Shown piece after piece: positions 1-5,812 of a stretch of 8,886 bases of DNA; the first letter of the stretch is position 1, and each line of letters starts with the position of its first letter. The translations under genes and the position numbers were made by a program. This DNA is from a bacterium (GTDB lineage Bacteria > UBA9089 > CG2-30-40-21 > SBAY01), in assembly GCA_040757115.1 (NCBI GenBank), contig JBFLYA010000154.1, forward strand, positions 1 through 8,886. Direction: 5' to 3'. A model generated the notes under the pieces. That model searched no databases. It saw nothing but the letters and a program-made list of their open reading frames with translations, and had not been told where the DNA came from.

Positions 1-174
1 TACCGCTTCATAGTTCGTCTGTAATAACGCTTTCTCACATCTGTCTATACTTATCGCATCCCCTTCACTAATCTTCATCTCAAACATCCCATCCCCCTTC
101 CTTTCTAATTCACTCCCTGCTGGCTCAGAACATTCCTCTATATCTACCTTTACTACAATCTTATAATTTCCCAT
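1..174 (-). CDS. Probable transposase, N-terminal part (runs off left edge)
   Basis: An open frame of 58 codons starts at an ATG (174-172) and is still open at base 1, so the gene continues beyond the window. The start is well supported: AGGAGGG (188-182) lies 7 nt upstream. The peptide begins MGNYKIVVKVDIEECSEPAG and ends in a DAISIDRCEKALLQTNYEAV segment. From memory this acidic head followed by a 'CE.ALL.T.Y.A' segment resembles the N-terminus of ISKra4-type transposases, which precedes a catalytic DDE domain. No catalytic residue is visible in the part shown, so the family call is recall-based and tentative, while the reading frame itself is solid. It would be the leftmost member of the mobile-element cluster of the left third. 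Confidence 0.5.
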   Translation of the reverse strand, partial: MGNYKIVVKVDIEECSEPAGSELERKGDGMFEMKISEGDAISIDRCEKALLQTNYEAV

Positions 175-639
175 TTGGTAGCCCTCCTTTTTTTATTGTT
201 GCTACCATTTATATCGGCAAAATTAACACTTTTCTTTAACTTCTTATCCCATCATTATTGATAATTCCCAACCGCACAGGTCGAATTTTTTCCCTTATCC
301 GCAATGAGCAGATAACGGGGTAGGGATGAGCGAAGTGCCCCTTTAGGGGCATAGGTTCGACAGGCTCACTACAAGTTTTGGCTTCAGCCCCGACCCACTT
401 CGTGGGTGCCCCGCCGCTGATAGCCGAAGTGACGCAGAGCAACTTCCCTTTTTCAAAAAATCCCCTTTGAGTTACATAAAGCTTTCGCCTTTCGCTCATT
501 CGCATCCCGATAACCAAAATGGAGCGAAGCGACATTTTGGTTATCGGCTGAGCGTATCTGAAGTTCCGAGCGAAGCGAGAAATTTGGGCTGAGTGCCGAA
601 GGCACGAAGCTAGATACGCTCTGTTAGGCGAAGGCGCTA
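175..639. repeat. Hairpin-rich intergenic stretch, no gene seen
   Basis: This 465-bp gap is more GC-rich than its surroundings and packed with inverted repeats. These are TGCCCCT/AGGGGCA (336-351), ACCCAC/GTGGGT with loop TTC (393-407), a perfect 15-bp stem CCGATAACCAAAATG (507-521 with 533-547, 11-nt loop), a 10-bp stem GAGCGTATCT (550-559 with 612-621), and inside it GTGCC-GAA-GGCAC (593-605). The motif GCGAAG recurs many times, and GGTTCGACAGGCTCAC at 354-369 resembles a short interspersed repeat seen in many bacterial genomes (memory only). A long arginine-rich open frame exists on the minus strand, but it runs straight through these palindromes and is best explained as non-coding. Confidence 0.65.
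623..632. repeat. Inverted 10-mer GTTAGGCGAA, left copy (3' side of cupin gene)
   Basis: GTTAGGCGAA here is the exact reverse complement of TTCGCCTAAC at 1161-1170. The two copies bracket the cupin gene. Read on the gene's strand, this copy gives GCCTAAC about 10 nt after the stop codon, which matches the RYYYAAC consensus that opens an integron attC site. It also begins a 10-bp-stem hairpin (AGCGTATCT arms at 550-559 and 612-621). Confidence 0.6.
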
Positions 640-1128
640 TCATTTTTTCACCGTTTCATATAGACGTTGTTTACCACTATCACATTTTATTTCTATCAGC
701 TCATTGCTTAAGCACGTATGAAAAGAAATAACAACCATTTCTCGTCCTTTCGGGTAAAATTCATGAGCTACATTGTTATCTATCACATACCAGCAATCTT
801 CATTTTGCTGATTGAATAATCGCATCTCCTCGCAACGGCCGGCAATTTTGACCTCTCCTTTCCCTTCGACTATTACCGTGTGTTGAGTACTATTTGGATG
901 ATAATGAACAATAGAAAGAACATTCTTTTTGTTAACGAATACCCAGGCAGATTTGATGTTCTGTGGGAGTCTCTCACGAAAAGACTCTATTCTTATGGCA
1001 CTCCCTATGAATGGTTCATTAGACTTTCGAAGCTGTAACTTGAGATTTTTAATAGTTTCTTTGATTGATGCGTCTTCTAATAATATTTTAACCACAGCAC
1101 TTAGATCCTTCAAATATTCCTTTTCCAT
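640..1128 (-). CDS. Small cupin-domain protein
   Basis: A 162-residue protein of the cupin superfamily, small beta-barrels that usually bind one metal ion and act as enzymes or ligand sensors; substrate unknown. Residues 1-60 are mainly helical and charged. The barrel core carries H75-x-H77-x5-H83 followed by an EGKGE turn (88-92), then H122 in a WYVIDNNVAHEFYPKG segment, and a FHTC strand (136-139). H75, H77, H83 (or E88) and H122 are the likely metal ligands. The start chosen is the ATG at 1128 with AGGAGA at 1140-1135; an upstream in-frame ATG at 1206 would lie in the palindrome cluster and lacks a good ribosome site. The gene stands alone, is flanked by inverted GTTAGGCGAA copies, and follows the recombinase remnant on the same strand, suggesting lateral acquisition. 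Confidence 0.8.
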   Translation of the reverse strand: MEKEYLKDLSAVVKILLEDASIKETIKNLKLQLRKSNEPFIGSAIRIESFRERLPQNIKSAWVFVNKKNVLSIVHYHPNSTQHTVIVEGKGEVKIAGRCEEMRLFNQQNEDCWYVIDNNVAHEFYPKGREMVVISFHTCLSNELIEIKCDSGKQRLYETVKK

Positions 1129-1154
1129 AAAGTTTCTCCTAATATTATCTAACT

Positions 1155-1239
1155 GGCGATTTCGCCTAACTTGTTTATATCCGAACAGGTTCGGATATAC
1201 CCCCAATTTTGGGGTGATATCCGAAGTACTTCGGATATC
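1155..1239. repeat. Cluster of four near-perfect palindromes
   Basis: Four hairpins lie almost end to end: GGCGA-TT-TCGCC (1155-1166), ATATCCGAAC-AG-GTTCGGATAT (1177-1198), CCCCAA-TT-TTGGGG (1201-1214), and a perfect 24-bp palindrome with half-site GATATCCGAAGT (1216-1239). The second and fourth share the ATATCCGAA arm, so they look like duplicated or re-paired copies of one unit. They sit between the recombinase stop and the cupin start and could act as a transcription terminator, recombination or protein-binding sites, or simply be short interspersed repeats. Confidence 0.75.
1161..1170. repeat. Inverted 10-mer GTTAGGCGAA, right copy (5' side of cupin gene)
   Basis: TTCGCCTAAC reads GTTAGGCGAA on the cupin gene's strand, so GTTAGGC (GTTRRRY consensus of a cassette 5' boundary) lies 33 nt upstream of the ATG. 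A second GTTRRRY match, GTTAGAT (1153-1147), sits between it and the ribosome site. Confidence 0.6.
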
Positions 1240-1295
1240 CCAACTCTAGCTGAAAAGCCCGGACACCCCTTCTATTAACAATCTTTTGCCACCCA

Positions 1296-1802
1296 TTACT
1301 TCCCTTTCTTCAGGTTCAAGGTATCCAGTGGACTCTTTATTTTCCCAATGTTTTTAGTACTCACATGGGTATAAATCTCTGTTGTCTTACTATCTTTGTG
1401 TCCTAATAGCTCTTGAATGTATCTTAAGTCAGTCCCGCCTTCCAATAAATGCGTAGCAAAATTGTGTCTTAAGGTATGTACTGAAACATCTTTTTTTGTA
1501 CCAGCCTTTTTACACGCATCCTCTAATATCTTTTCAACTGTCCTTGTGGATAAATGTCTGCCTACTCTTGCTCCTTCAAATAACCACTTTTCGGGTTTAT
1601 ATTTCCTCCAATATCCTCTTAAAATTTCTAATGCTACTTCCGACAACATTACATAACGATCTTTTCTCCCCTTTGACCCTTTGATATGAATTAGCATCCT
1701 CTTGCTATCAACATCTTCTGTCTTTAATCTTACTACCTCTCCAACTCTTAATCCAGCAGAATATACAAGCATCAACATCACTTTATGTTTTAGGTTATTC
1801 AC
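1296..1802 (-). CDS. Tyrosine recombinase (Xer/phage integrase-like), catalytic domain only
   Basis: A 168-residue protein that is the catalytic half of a tyrosine recombinase, an enzyme family that cuts and rejoins DNA at specific sites through a phosphotyrosine link. All active-site residues are visible: R19 (SAGLRVGEVV), K44 (GSKGRKDR), H109-x-x-R112 (HTLRH), H135 (ELLGHKDSKTT) and nucleophile Y144 (EIYTHV). The insertion typical of integron integrases between the lysine motif and HTLRH appears absent, so it is closer to Xer/phage-type enzymes. Family members are usually about 270-330 residues, so the core-binding domain is missing. The open frame begins at a GTG with no convincing ribosome site, directly at the junction with a remnant of the N-terminus. 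It is most likely a decayed gene and is probably not made as an active enzyme. Confidence 0.85.
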   Translation of the reverse strand: MNNLKHKVMLMLVYSAGLRVGEVVRLKTEDVDSKRMLIHIKGSKGRKDRYVMLSEVALEILRGYWRKYKPEKWLFEGARVGRHLSTRTVEKILEDACKKAGTKKDVSVHTLRHNFATHLLEGGTDLRYIQELLGHKDSKTTEIYTHVSTKNIGKIKSPLDTLNLKKGK

Positions 1803-1973
1803 TGATAAAGGCGTTTAGAATCTCCTCAAAAGTTCCATTACTATCTGGAAAGCTCCAATATTTCTTATCAGAATGCCACCAGTGTTCCTTAATAGTCTTC
1901 ATCTTTGCCACATAGTCAGGGTTATAGGGGGAAGTAACTATTATTCTACCATCTTAATTTCTACACCTTTCAT
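1795..1973 (-). pseudogene. N-terminal remnant of the same recombinase
   Basis: An ATG at 1973 starts MKGVEIK. A one-base loss near 1955 then shifts the frame, after which DGRIIVTSPYNPDYVAKMKT and WWHSDKKYWSFPDSNGTFEE are read before a TAA at 1797-1795. From memory, segments like GRIIVT.PYNPDYVAK and KYWSFP are the N-terminal extension of integrases found in candidate-phylum genomes. This frame ends only a few bases past the GTG that opens the catalytic part in another frame. The roughly 100-residue DNA-binding core domain that should lie between is absent. Two lesions, a frameshift and an internal deletion, therefore separate the promoter from the catalytic half. Confidence 0.65.
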
Positions 1974-1979
1974 AATTTC

Positions 1980-2008
1980 ATTATAACAAAGTCCTTAAAT
2001 ATTGTCAA
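1980..2008 (-). promoter_or_regulatory. Perfect consensus sigma70 promoter for the recombinase
   Basis: On the minus strand TTGACA (2008-2003), a 17-bp spacer and TATAAT (1985-1980) match the sigma70 consensus at every position. The expected transcription start (6-8 nt beyond the -10) falls at about 1974-1972, on the ATG at 1973. The mRNA would therefore be leaderless, and no Shine-Dalgarno sequence is needed or seen. Confidence 0.75.
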
Positions 2009-2060
2009 CTTTTTTTCTATTGCTGCCTGTGATTCAGACACTGGACATCAGACTTATGTG

Positions 2061-2197
2061 CAGCAATTCTCGGTGAATTTTTAGAGACTGAATTCACCTC
2101 TGTTTAGGAGAGATAGAAAAAAATATTTTTCGTAAAGATTTTGAGAGAAAAATAAGGAATAATGAGCCTCTATCTAATTTTTCACCGAGAATTGCTG
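2061..2197. mobile_element. MITE-like element with 17-bp inverted ends and target duplication
   Basis: The ends are perfect 17-bp inverted repeats: CAGCAATTCTCGGTGAA (2061-2077) and its reverse complement (2181-2197). The element is flanked by direct copies of ACTTATGTG (2052-2060 and 2198-2206), or GACTTATGTG if the shared G is counted, as expected of a 9-10-bp target-site duplication. The 137-bp interior is AT-rich and has no reading frame of note, so the element is non-autonomous and depends on a transposase elsewhere. It lies between two outward-facing consensus promoters, 8 bp from the -35 box of the right one. I do not recognise the parent insertion sequence. Confidence 0.85.
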
Positions 2198-2214
2198 ACT
2201 TATGTGAATTGTGC

Positions 2215-2243
2215 TTGACAAAAAGCTTTCCATGAATTATAAT
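2215..2243 (+). promoter_or_regulatory. Perfect consensus sigma70 promoter for the Rpn gene
   Basis: TTGACA (2215-2220), 17-bp spacer, TATAAT (2238-2243): a full consensus match. Transcription should start near 2250, giving a leader of about 30 nt that contains the GAAGGAAGGAG ribosome site (2261-2271). Confidence 0.8.
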
Positions 2244-2279
2244 ATGTATGATATAACTATTGAAGGAAGGAGTATTTGG

Positions 2280-3116
2280 ATGCGTTTTTTAGATGTTAAA
2301 ACAGATTATGCCTTCAAAAAGGTTTTTGGCTCTCAAGGAAGTAAGGATATACTTATTAGCTTTCTTAACTCGGTGATTGATTTTAAAGAGACTGAAAAAA
2401 TCGTTGATTTAGTAATCGTTGACCCCTACCAAATACCATTAATCAAGGGGATGAAGGATACCTATGTCGATGTTAAAGCCAAACTCTCAAACCAGAAGAA
2501 TGTCATTATCGAGATGCAGGTTTTGAATGTAGAAGGGTTTGAGAAAAGGATTTTATATAATGCGGCTAAGACATATTCAGCTCAGCTAAAAGAGACAGAA
2601 TCATTTACCAGCCTTGAACCTATTATTGCTCTAACCATTACGGACTTTATCATGTTCGAGGATGTAGATAAGGTTATCACCTATTTCAATCTCATTGAAA
2701 AGGAGACTTTAATCAAATACCATGATGAAATCGAACTTGTTTTTATCGAATTGCCCAAATTCAAGAAGAATGAGGATGAGCTGGATTCAATCAAAGACAA
2801 ATGGATATATTTTATAAAGAATGCAGGCAGACTTGAATATACTCCAGAGAGCTTAGTTAAAGAGATAGAAATAAAGGAGGCATTTGAAATAGCCAATACT
2901 GCGGGGATGAGTGAAAAGGAGTTAGAAATTCAATATAAGCGGCACGATTTTATCCGAATGCAAAGAGGTGCGATAGAGTTTGCCTTAAAACAAGGGTTAA
3001 AACAAGGAATACAACAAGGCAAAATAGAAGTAGCGAAAAGTCTTTTGAAATTAGGGGAGAAAGTTGAAAAAATATCCCAGGTAACGGGATTAACAATAGA
3101 GGAAATTAAGGGGTAA
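2280..3116 (+). CDS. Rpn/PDDEXK_2 family nuclease (transposase-like)
   Basis: A 278-residue protein of the Rpn / 'PD-(D/E)XK nuclease family transposase' group. E. coli Rpn members are DNA endonucleases that promote recombination-dependent gene transfer; other members are annotated as putative transposases. The N-terminus MRFLDVKTDYAFKKVFGS is the family signature. The nuclease core is D64 (YVDVKA) and E78-x-Q80 (IIEMQ), the D...ExQ variant normal for this family. The C-terminus (236-250) has KQG repeats, KQGLKQGIQQGK, and ends in a short helical domain. The start at 2280 fits the family N-terminus and follows GAAGGAAGGAG by 8 nt; an upstream GTG at 2211 overlaps the -35 box and is rejected. 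It is monocistronic, driven by a consensus promoter next to a MITE. Length and motifs look intact. Confidence 0.9.
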   Translation: MRFLDVKTDYAFKKVFGSQGSKDILISFLNSVIDFKETEKIVDLVIVDPYQIPLIKGMKDTYVDVKAKLSNQKNVIIEMQVLNVEGFEKRILYNAAKTYSAQLKETESFTSLEPIIALTITDFIMFEDVDKVITYFNLIEKETLIKYHDEIELVFIELPKFKKNEDELDSIKDKWIYFIKNAGRLEYTPESLVKEIEIKEAFEIANTAGMSEKELEIQYKRHDFIRMQRGAIEFALKQGLKQGIQQGKIEVAKSLLKLGEKVEKISQVTGLTIEEIKG

Positions 3117-3349
3117 CTATTCACCACGAAGAACACGAAGAAAATTAGATGGTCTCTGAAATTAATCACAAACTACACAAAGAATACACAAAGAAATAAA
3201 GGGAAAAAATTTATTCTCTCAAAAATCTTTGACTCTTTTGTGAAACTCTTTGTGGTTAAAAAATTGTAGTTATTGTCAGACACTACCGAAAATTACAAGA
3301 CATTAAATTCCATTTCGTGTCCTTCGTGCTCTTGCGTGGTAAATAGTTA
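3114..3349. repeat. 236-bp imperfect palindrome of CACGAAGAA type
   Basis: The left arm (3114-3140) contains TAACTATTCACCACGAAG and CACGAAG; the right arm (3322-3349) carries the imperfect reverse complement CTTCGTGCTCTTGCGTGG plus TAGTTA. Inner arms also pair partly: CACAAACTACACAAAGAA near 3166-3183 against CTTTGTGG near 3248-3255. The first three bases are the TAA stop codon of the Rpn gene, so the element abuts or supplies that stop. It has no coding capacity and looks like an interspersed repeat able to fold as one long hairpin; it could also end transcription of the Rpn gene. Confidence 0.6.
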
Positions 3350-3804
3350 CCGAATGGATTAAATAATCAGGGCACTCCTACGGAGTTAGAAAACATTTTT
3401 TGTGATTCAGTTCTACAAACAGTTAGAGCTCCTACGGAGCTAAAAGAGATGTCCTATAAAAAGACAAAATTCAGCATGGTAGAGGTAATCTGTTTGTAGA
3501 GAGAGATTTCACGAAGTTCAGAGGTTTAAAAAATTGCCCTCCACCCCTCTTTAAAATGGACAAAAATTGAGAAAAAGGAACCAATTGAGATTTGTAAGTT
3601 TTTTAAAATTAAGGACTTGTGTAACAGGAGGGCAATAAGAAAAGAGGTGTGTTTGTAAGTTTATTTAAATCAAGGTGTTATGAATTTCGTGAAAGGCATG
3701 TTGGAGATAGAAGATAGGAGGTAAGGAAATAGGCGTGAGGAGTGATGTTTTCCTTACTATCTACCTTCTACTCTCTACTTCCTATTTTCAGGGGAACATC
3801 AAAA
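3350..3804. repeat. Repeat-rich intergenic stretch before the envelope operon
   Basis: No gene is seen. An 11-bp inverted repeat TCTACAAACAG (3412-3422 with 3490-3500) encloses AGCTCC-TAC-GGAGCT (3427-3441), and a sister unit ACTCC-TAC-GGAGT lies at 3374-3386. A further perfect 10-bp inverted pair ATTGCCCTCC/GGAGGGCAAT sits at 3533-3542 and 3627-3636. From about 3700 to 3790 purine-rich AGATAGAAGATAGGAGG is followed by pyrimidine-rich partner sequence, another loose palindrome. The operon promoter is not obvious; TTGTAA-17-TGTTAT (3653-3681) is a weak candidate only. Confidence 0.55.
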
Positions 3805-4878
3805 ATGTCCCAAAAGCAAATTTCTATCAGTTATATAAATAAAATACTTACCTTTGCTGTAATATCTCTTCTTATACTCATAACTATTAGTCTCTTACCT
3901 TCAGGAGTTAGGCATATTCAGACATTATCGCTCATTCATCAAGGTGATAGATATATGGGAGGAGGTATGTATGAAAAAGCTATTAATGCCTACCAAAAAG
4001 CAGAAAAGATAAATCCTGACTCTTCCCTCATCCACTACAAAATAGCCTCTGCTTATGCTAAAGCAAGGATGTATATAGAATCTATAAAGGAATTTAATCA
4101 AGGTATAAATCTTAATCCGAAGGACAAAAGGATAAAAAATGGATTAAATGTAGTTCTAAAAGAGAAAGATATGTTAACTGATAGATATTACAGTCAGGCA
4201 CGTAACTCTTTTAATTTGAATAAATTGACAGAGGCAAAAAGAATCTTAGAAGATGGTTTAAAGGTAGTAGGAGAAGATAATAAATTATGTGAATTATTAA
4301 AATCAATTGAAAAAAAATTACTTCAAGAATCTGTAGTAGTGCAATATCCAGCACCATTATTAGCAAAAGCAGAATCAACAATTTCCAAAGATGAAACCTT
4401 ACCTGTTGAAAAAAGAATAGAGGATAGAGTTGTAAAACAACCGACTAAACCTCAAGTTACAAAAGAAGAAAAGGCAGAAAAGAAATTCACAGCAGGAGAT
4501 GGAGTAACAGTAATTAGTAATCCAGTGACTGCCAACATACCTTCAGATGTAATAGTAGCAATATATGATAAGCACGGAAGCATATATACAGGTGCATATT
4601 GGGTAGAATATGACCAGATAAATAGAACCAAAAAATTAGAATTAAAATATACCCCAATTACTATCCATTTTAAATCAACGGACCCTTTAGCCACTTTACC
4701 TGCTGATTATACATTTAACCCACCTGAATCCTGTATTCATACATTTGAGAATTTAATTCTTAGAACCCCGGGTAAGCATCTGGTAACAGCAATAGCCACT
4801 CAAGAGGGAAAGAGTTGGGCAGTTGGTTTTGATGAAGTTCTGGTATATCCAGCAGGTAAGATAGAAGGAGTAAAATGA
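3805..4878 (+). CDS. Membrane-anchored TPR protein with C-terminal extracytoplasmic beta-domain
   Basis: A 357-residue protein. A hydrophobic helix at 14-32 (LTFAVISLLILITISLLP) anchors it, with the rest probably outside the cytoplasm. Three tetratricopeptide-like repeats follow: about 40-73 (GDRYMGGGMYEKAINAYQKA, INPD), 74-107 (SAYAKARMYIESIKEF, LNPKD) and 124-157 (YYSQARNSFNLNKLTEAKRI). A Pro/Lys/Glu-rich linker spans about 175-228. The C-terminal domain (231-352) contains FKSTDPLATLPADYTF, IHTF and TPGKHLVTAIA, which from memory matches a repeated Ig-like module of bacterial surface proteins (STDPQA.LPADYTF...HTF...T.G...ITA.D). The start at 3805 follows AGGGGA; an in-frame GTG at 3742 lies in repeat-like sequence without a site. 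It is the first gene of a three-gene operon, overlapping the next by 4 bp (ATGA). TPRs suggest a protein-protein scaffold; partner and role are unknown. Confidence 0.8.
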   Translation: MSQKQISISYINKILTFAVISLLILITISLLPSGVRHIQTLSLIHQGDRYMGGGMYEKAINAYQKAEKINPDSSLIHYKIASAYAKARMYIESIKEFNQGINLNPKDKRIKNGLNVVLKEKDMLTDRYYSQARNSFNLNKLTEAKRILEDGLKVVGEDNKLCELLKSIEKKLLQESVVVQYPAPLLAKAESTISKDETLPVEKRIEDRVVKQPTKPQVTKEEKAEKKFTAGDGVTVISNPVTANIPSDVIVAIYDKHGSIYTGAYWVEYDQINRTKKLELKYTPITIHFKSTDPLATLPADYTFNPPESCIHTFENLILRTPGKHLVTAIATQEGKSWAVGFDEVLVYPAGKIEGVK

Positions 4879-5810
4879 AGGATATATTTATAAAATTAGG
4901 GATAATTTCTTTAATAATACTTATTGGTTGTGGAAAGAATCCTGCGGTAGTAAATTTAAGAATAATAAATGCACAAAAGATAACTGAAAAAGGAGGAATA
5001 TCTCCTATCTGGTCACCTGATAGTAAAAAAATAGCATTTATCTCTCCTGCTGGAAATATTTGGATTACATCCCTTGAAAGTGGAGAAATGCAACAAATAA
5101 CAGATGAAGTAGTAGGTGCTGGATATGAATATATATCCTGGTCGCCTGATGGGAAAAAATTTGCTTTTAACAATGAAAACGATATGGGAATAATGAATAT
5201 TGATGGGACAGATAGAGTAATTGTAGTCGGGCACTCGGCTGCTTCTCAACCACAATGGTTGCCAAAAGCAAAGAGGATTGTTTTTATGTTAGCCAGTACT
5301 TATGCGATGATAAATATTGATGGAACAGAATGTAAATATATAGGTGGAACTTTAGGATTAGCTTATCTTGGATACTGTTCTGGATTCCCACCTAAATGGG
5401 CATTTTCTTTATTATCTAATGGAACTCAAATGCTTATAAATACCACAGAGTTAAGTCGGGGAAAGGACCAAAAAGTGAAATTTTTCCCCGCCGGTATTGG
5501 AATAGTGGAAGTTAAATGTGAATCCGCCGACAATCTTAATGTTCGAATGTTACAGAAATTAAAGGGAGTGGTATCAGGTGCTTCCTGTTCGCCTGATGGT
5601 AAGTTTATTGCCTTTTCACATTTAGGGTATATCTGGATAATGAACGCTGATGGAACAGGTTTGACTCAATTAACTTCGTCTGAATTAGGTAATGTTAAAG
5701 CAGGACCTGTTTTTTCACCCGATGGTAAAAAGTTAGCTATAGTCTTAAGTAAAATTGGAGATTCTTACGATAATATCTGGATATTAACTTTGGGTAGGGA
5801 GAAAGATTAG
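4875..5810 (+). CDS. Lipoprotein with PD40/TolB-like beta-propeller repeats (about six blades)
   Basis: A 311-residue predicted lipoprotein. The signal peptide MKDIFIKLGIISLIILIGC ends in a lipobox (L16-I17-G18-C19); residue +2 is Gly, not Asp, so export to the outer membrane is expected if the usual rule holds. The body is made of PD40-type repeats (WSPDG..IAF then an NIWI strand). Clear blades start at W46, W89, S239 and F280, with degenerate ones near W128 and W175, giving about six, the number in the TolB propeller. Turns such as MNIDGT (107) and MNADGTGLTQLT (256) are typical. The ATG overlaps the upstream stop (ATGA) and has AAGGAG 4 nt before it, indicating translational coupling. No enzymatic motif is seen; propellers like this usually bind proteins or carbohydrates. 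It is not TolB itself, since no TolB N-terminal domain is present. Confidence 0.85.
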   Translation: MKDIFIKLGIISLIILIGCGKNPAVVNLRIINAQKITEKGGISPIWSPDSKKIAFISPAGNIWITSLESGEMQQITDEVVGAGYEYISWSPDGKKFAFNNENDMGIMNIDGTDRVIVVGHSAASQPQWLPKAKRIVFMLASTYAMINIDGTECKYIGGTLGLAYLGYCSGFPPKWAFSLLSNGTQMLINTTELSRGKDQKVKFFPAGIGIVEVKCESADNLNVRMLQKLKGVVSGASCSPDGKFIAFSHLGYIWIMNADGTGLTQLTSSELGNVKAGPVFSPDGKKLAIVLSKIGDSYDNIWILTLGREKD

Positions 5811-5812
5811 AG

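Noticed and set aside
236-643. Minus-strand open frame of 135 codons
   Set aside because: Arginine-rich, runs through several palindromes, has no recognisable domain, and starts inside the stop region of the cupin gene.
929-1249. Plus-strand open frame opposite the cupin gene
   Set aside because: It is the antisense of a clear cupin coding sequence and its 3' end lies in the palindrome cluster.
1296-1802. Integron integrase (IntI) identity for the recombinase
   Set aside because: The extra segment typical of IntI between the lysine motif and HTLRH is not seen; only the position next to cassette-like sites suggested it.
2211-2279. GTG at 2211 as the start of the Rpn protein
   Set aside because: It overlaps the -35 box of the perfect promoter and lies upstream of the expected transcription start; the family N-terminus begins at 2280.
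3742-3804. GTG 21 codons upstream as the start of the TPR protein
   Set aside because: The extra segment is pyrimidine-rich repeat-like sequence; the ATG at 3805 has AGGGGA in place and is followed by a proper membrane anchor.
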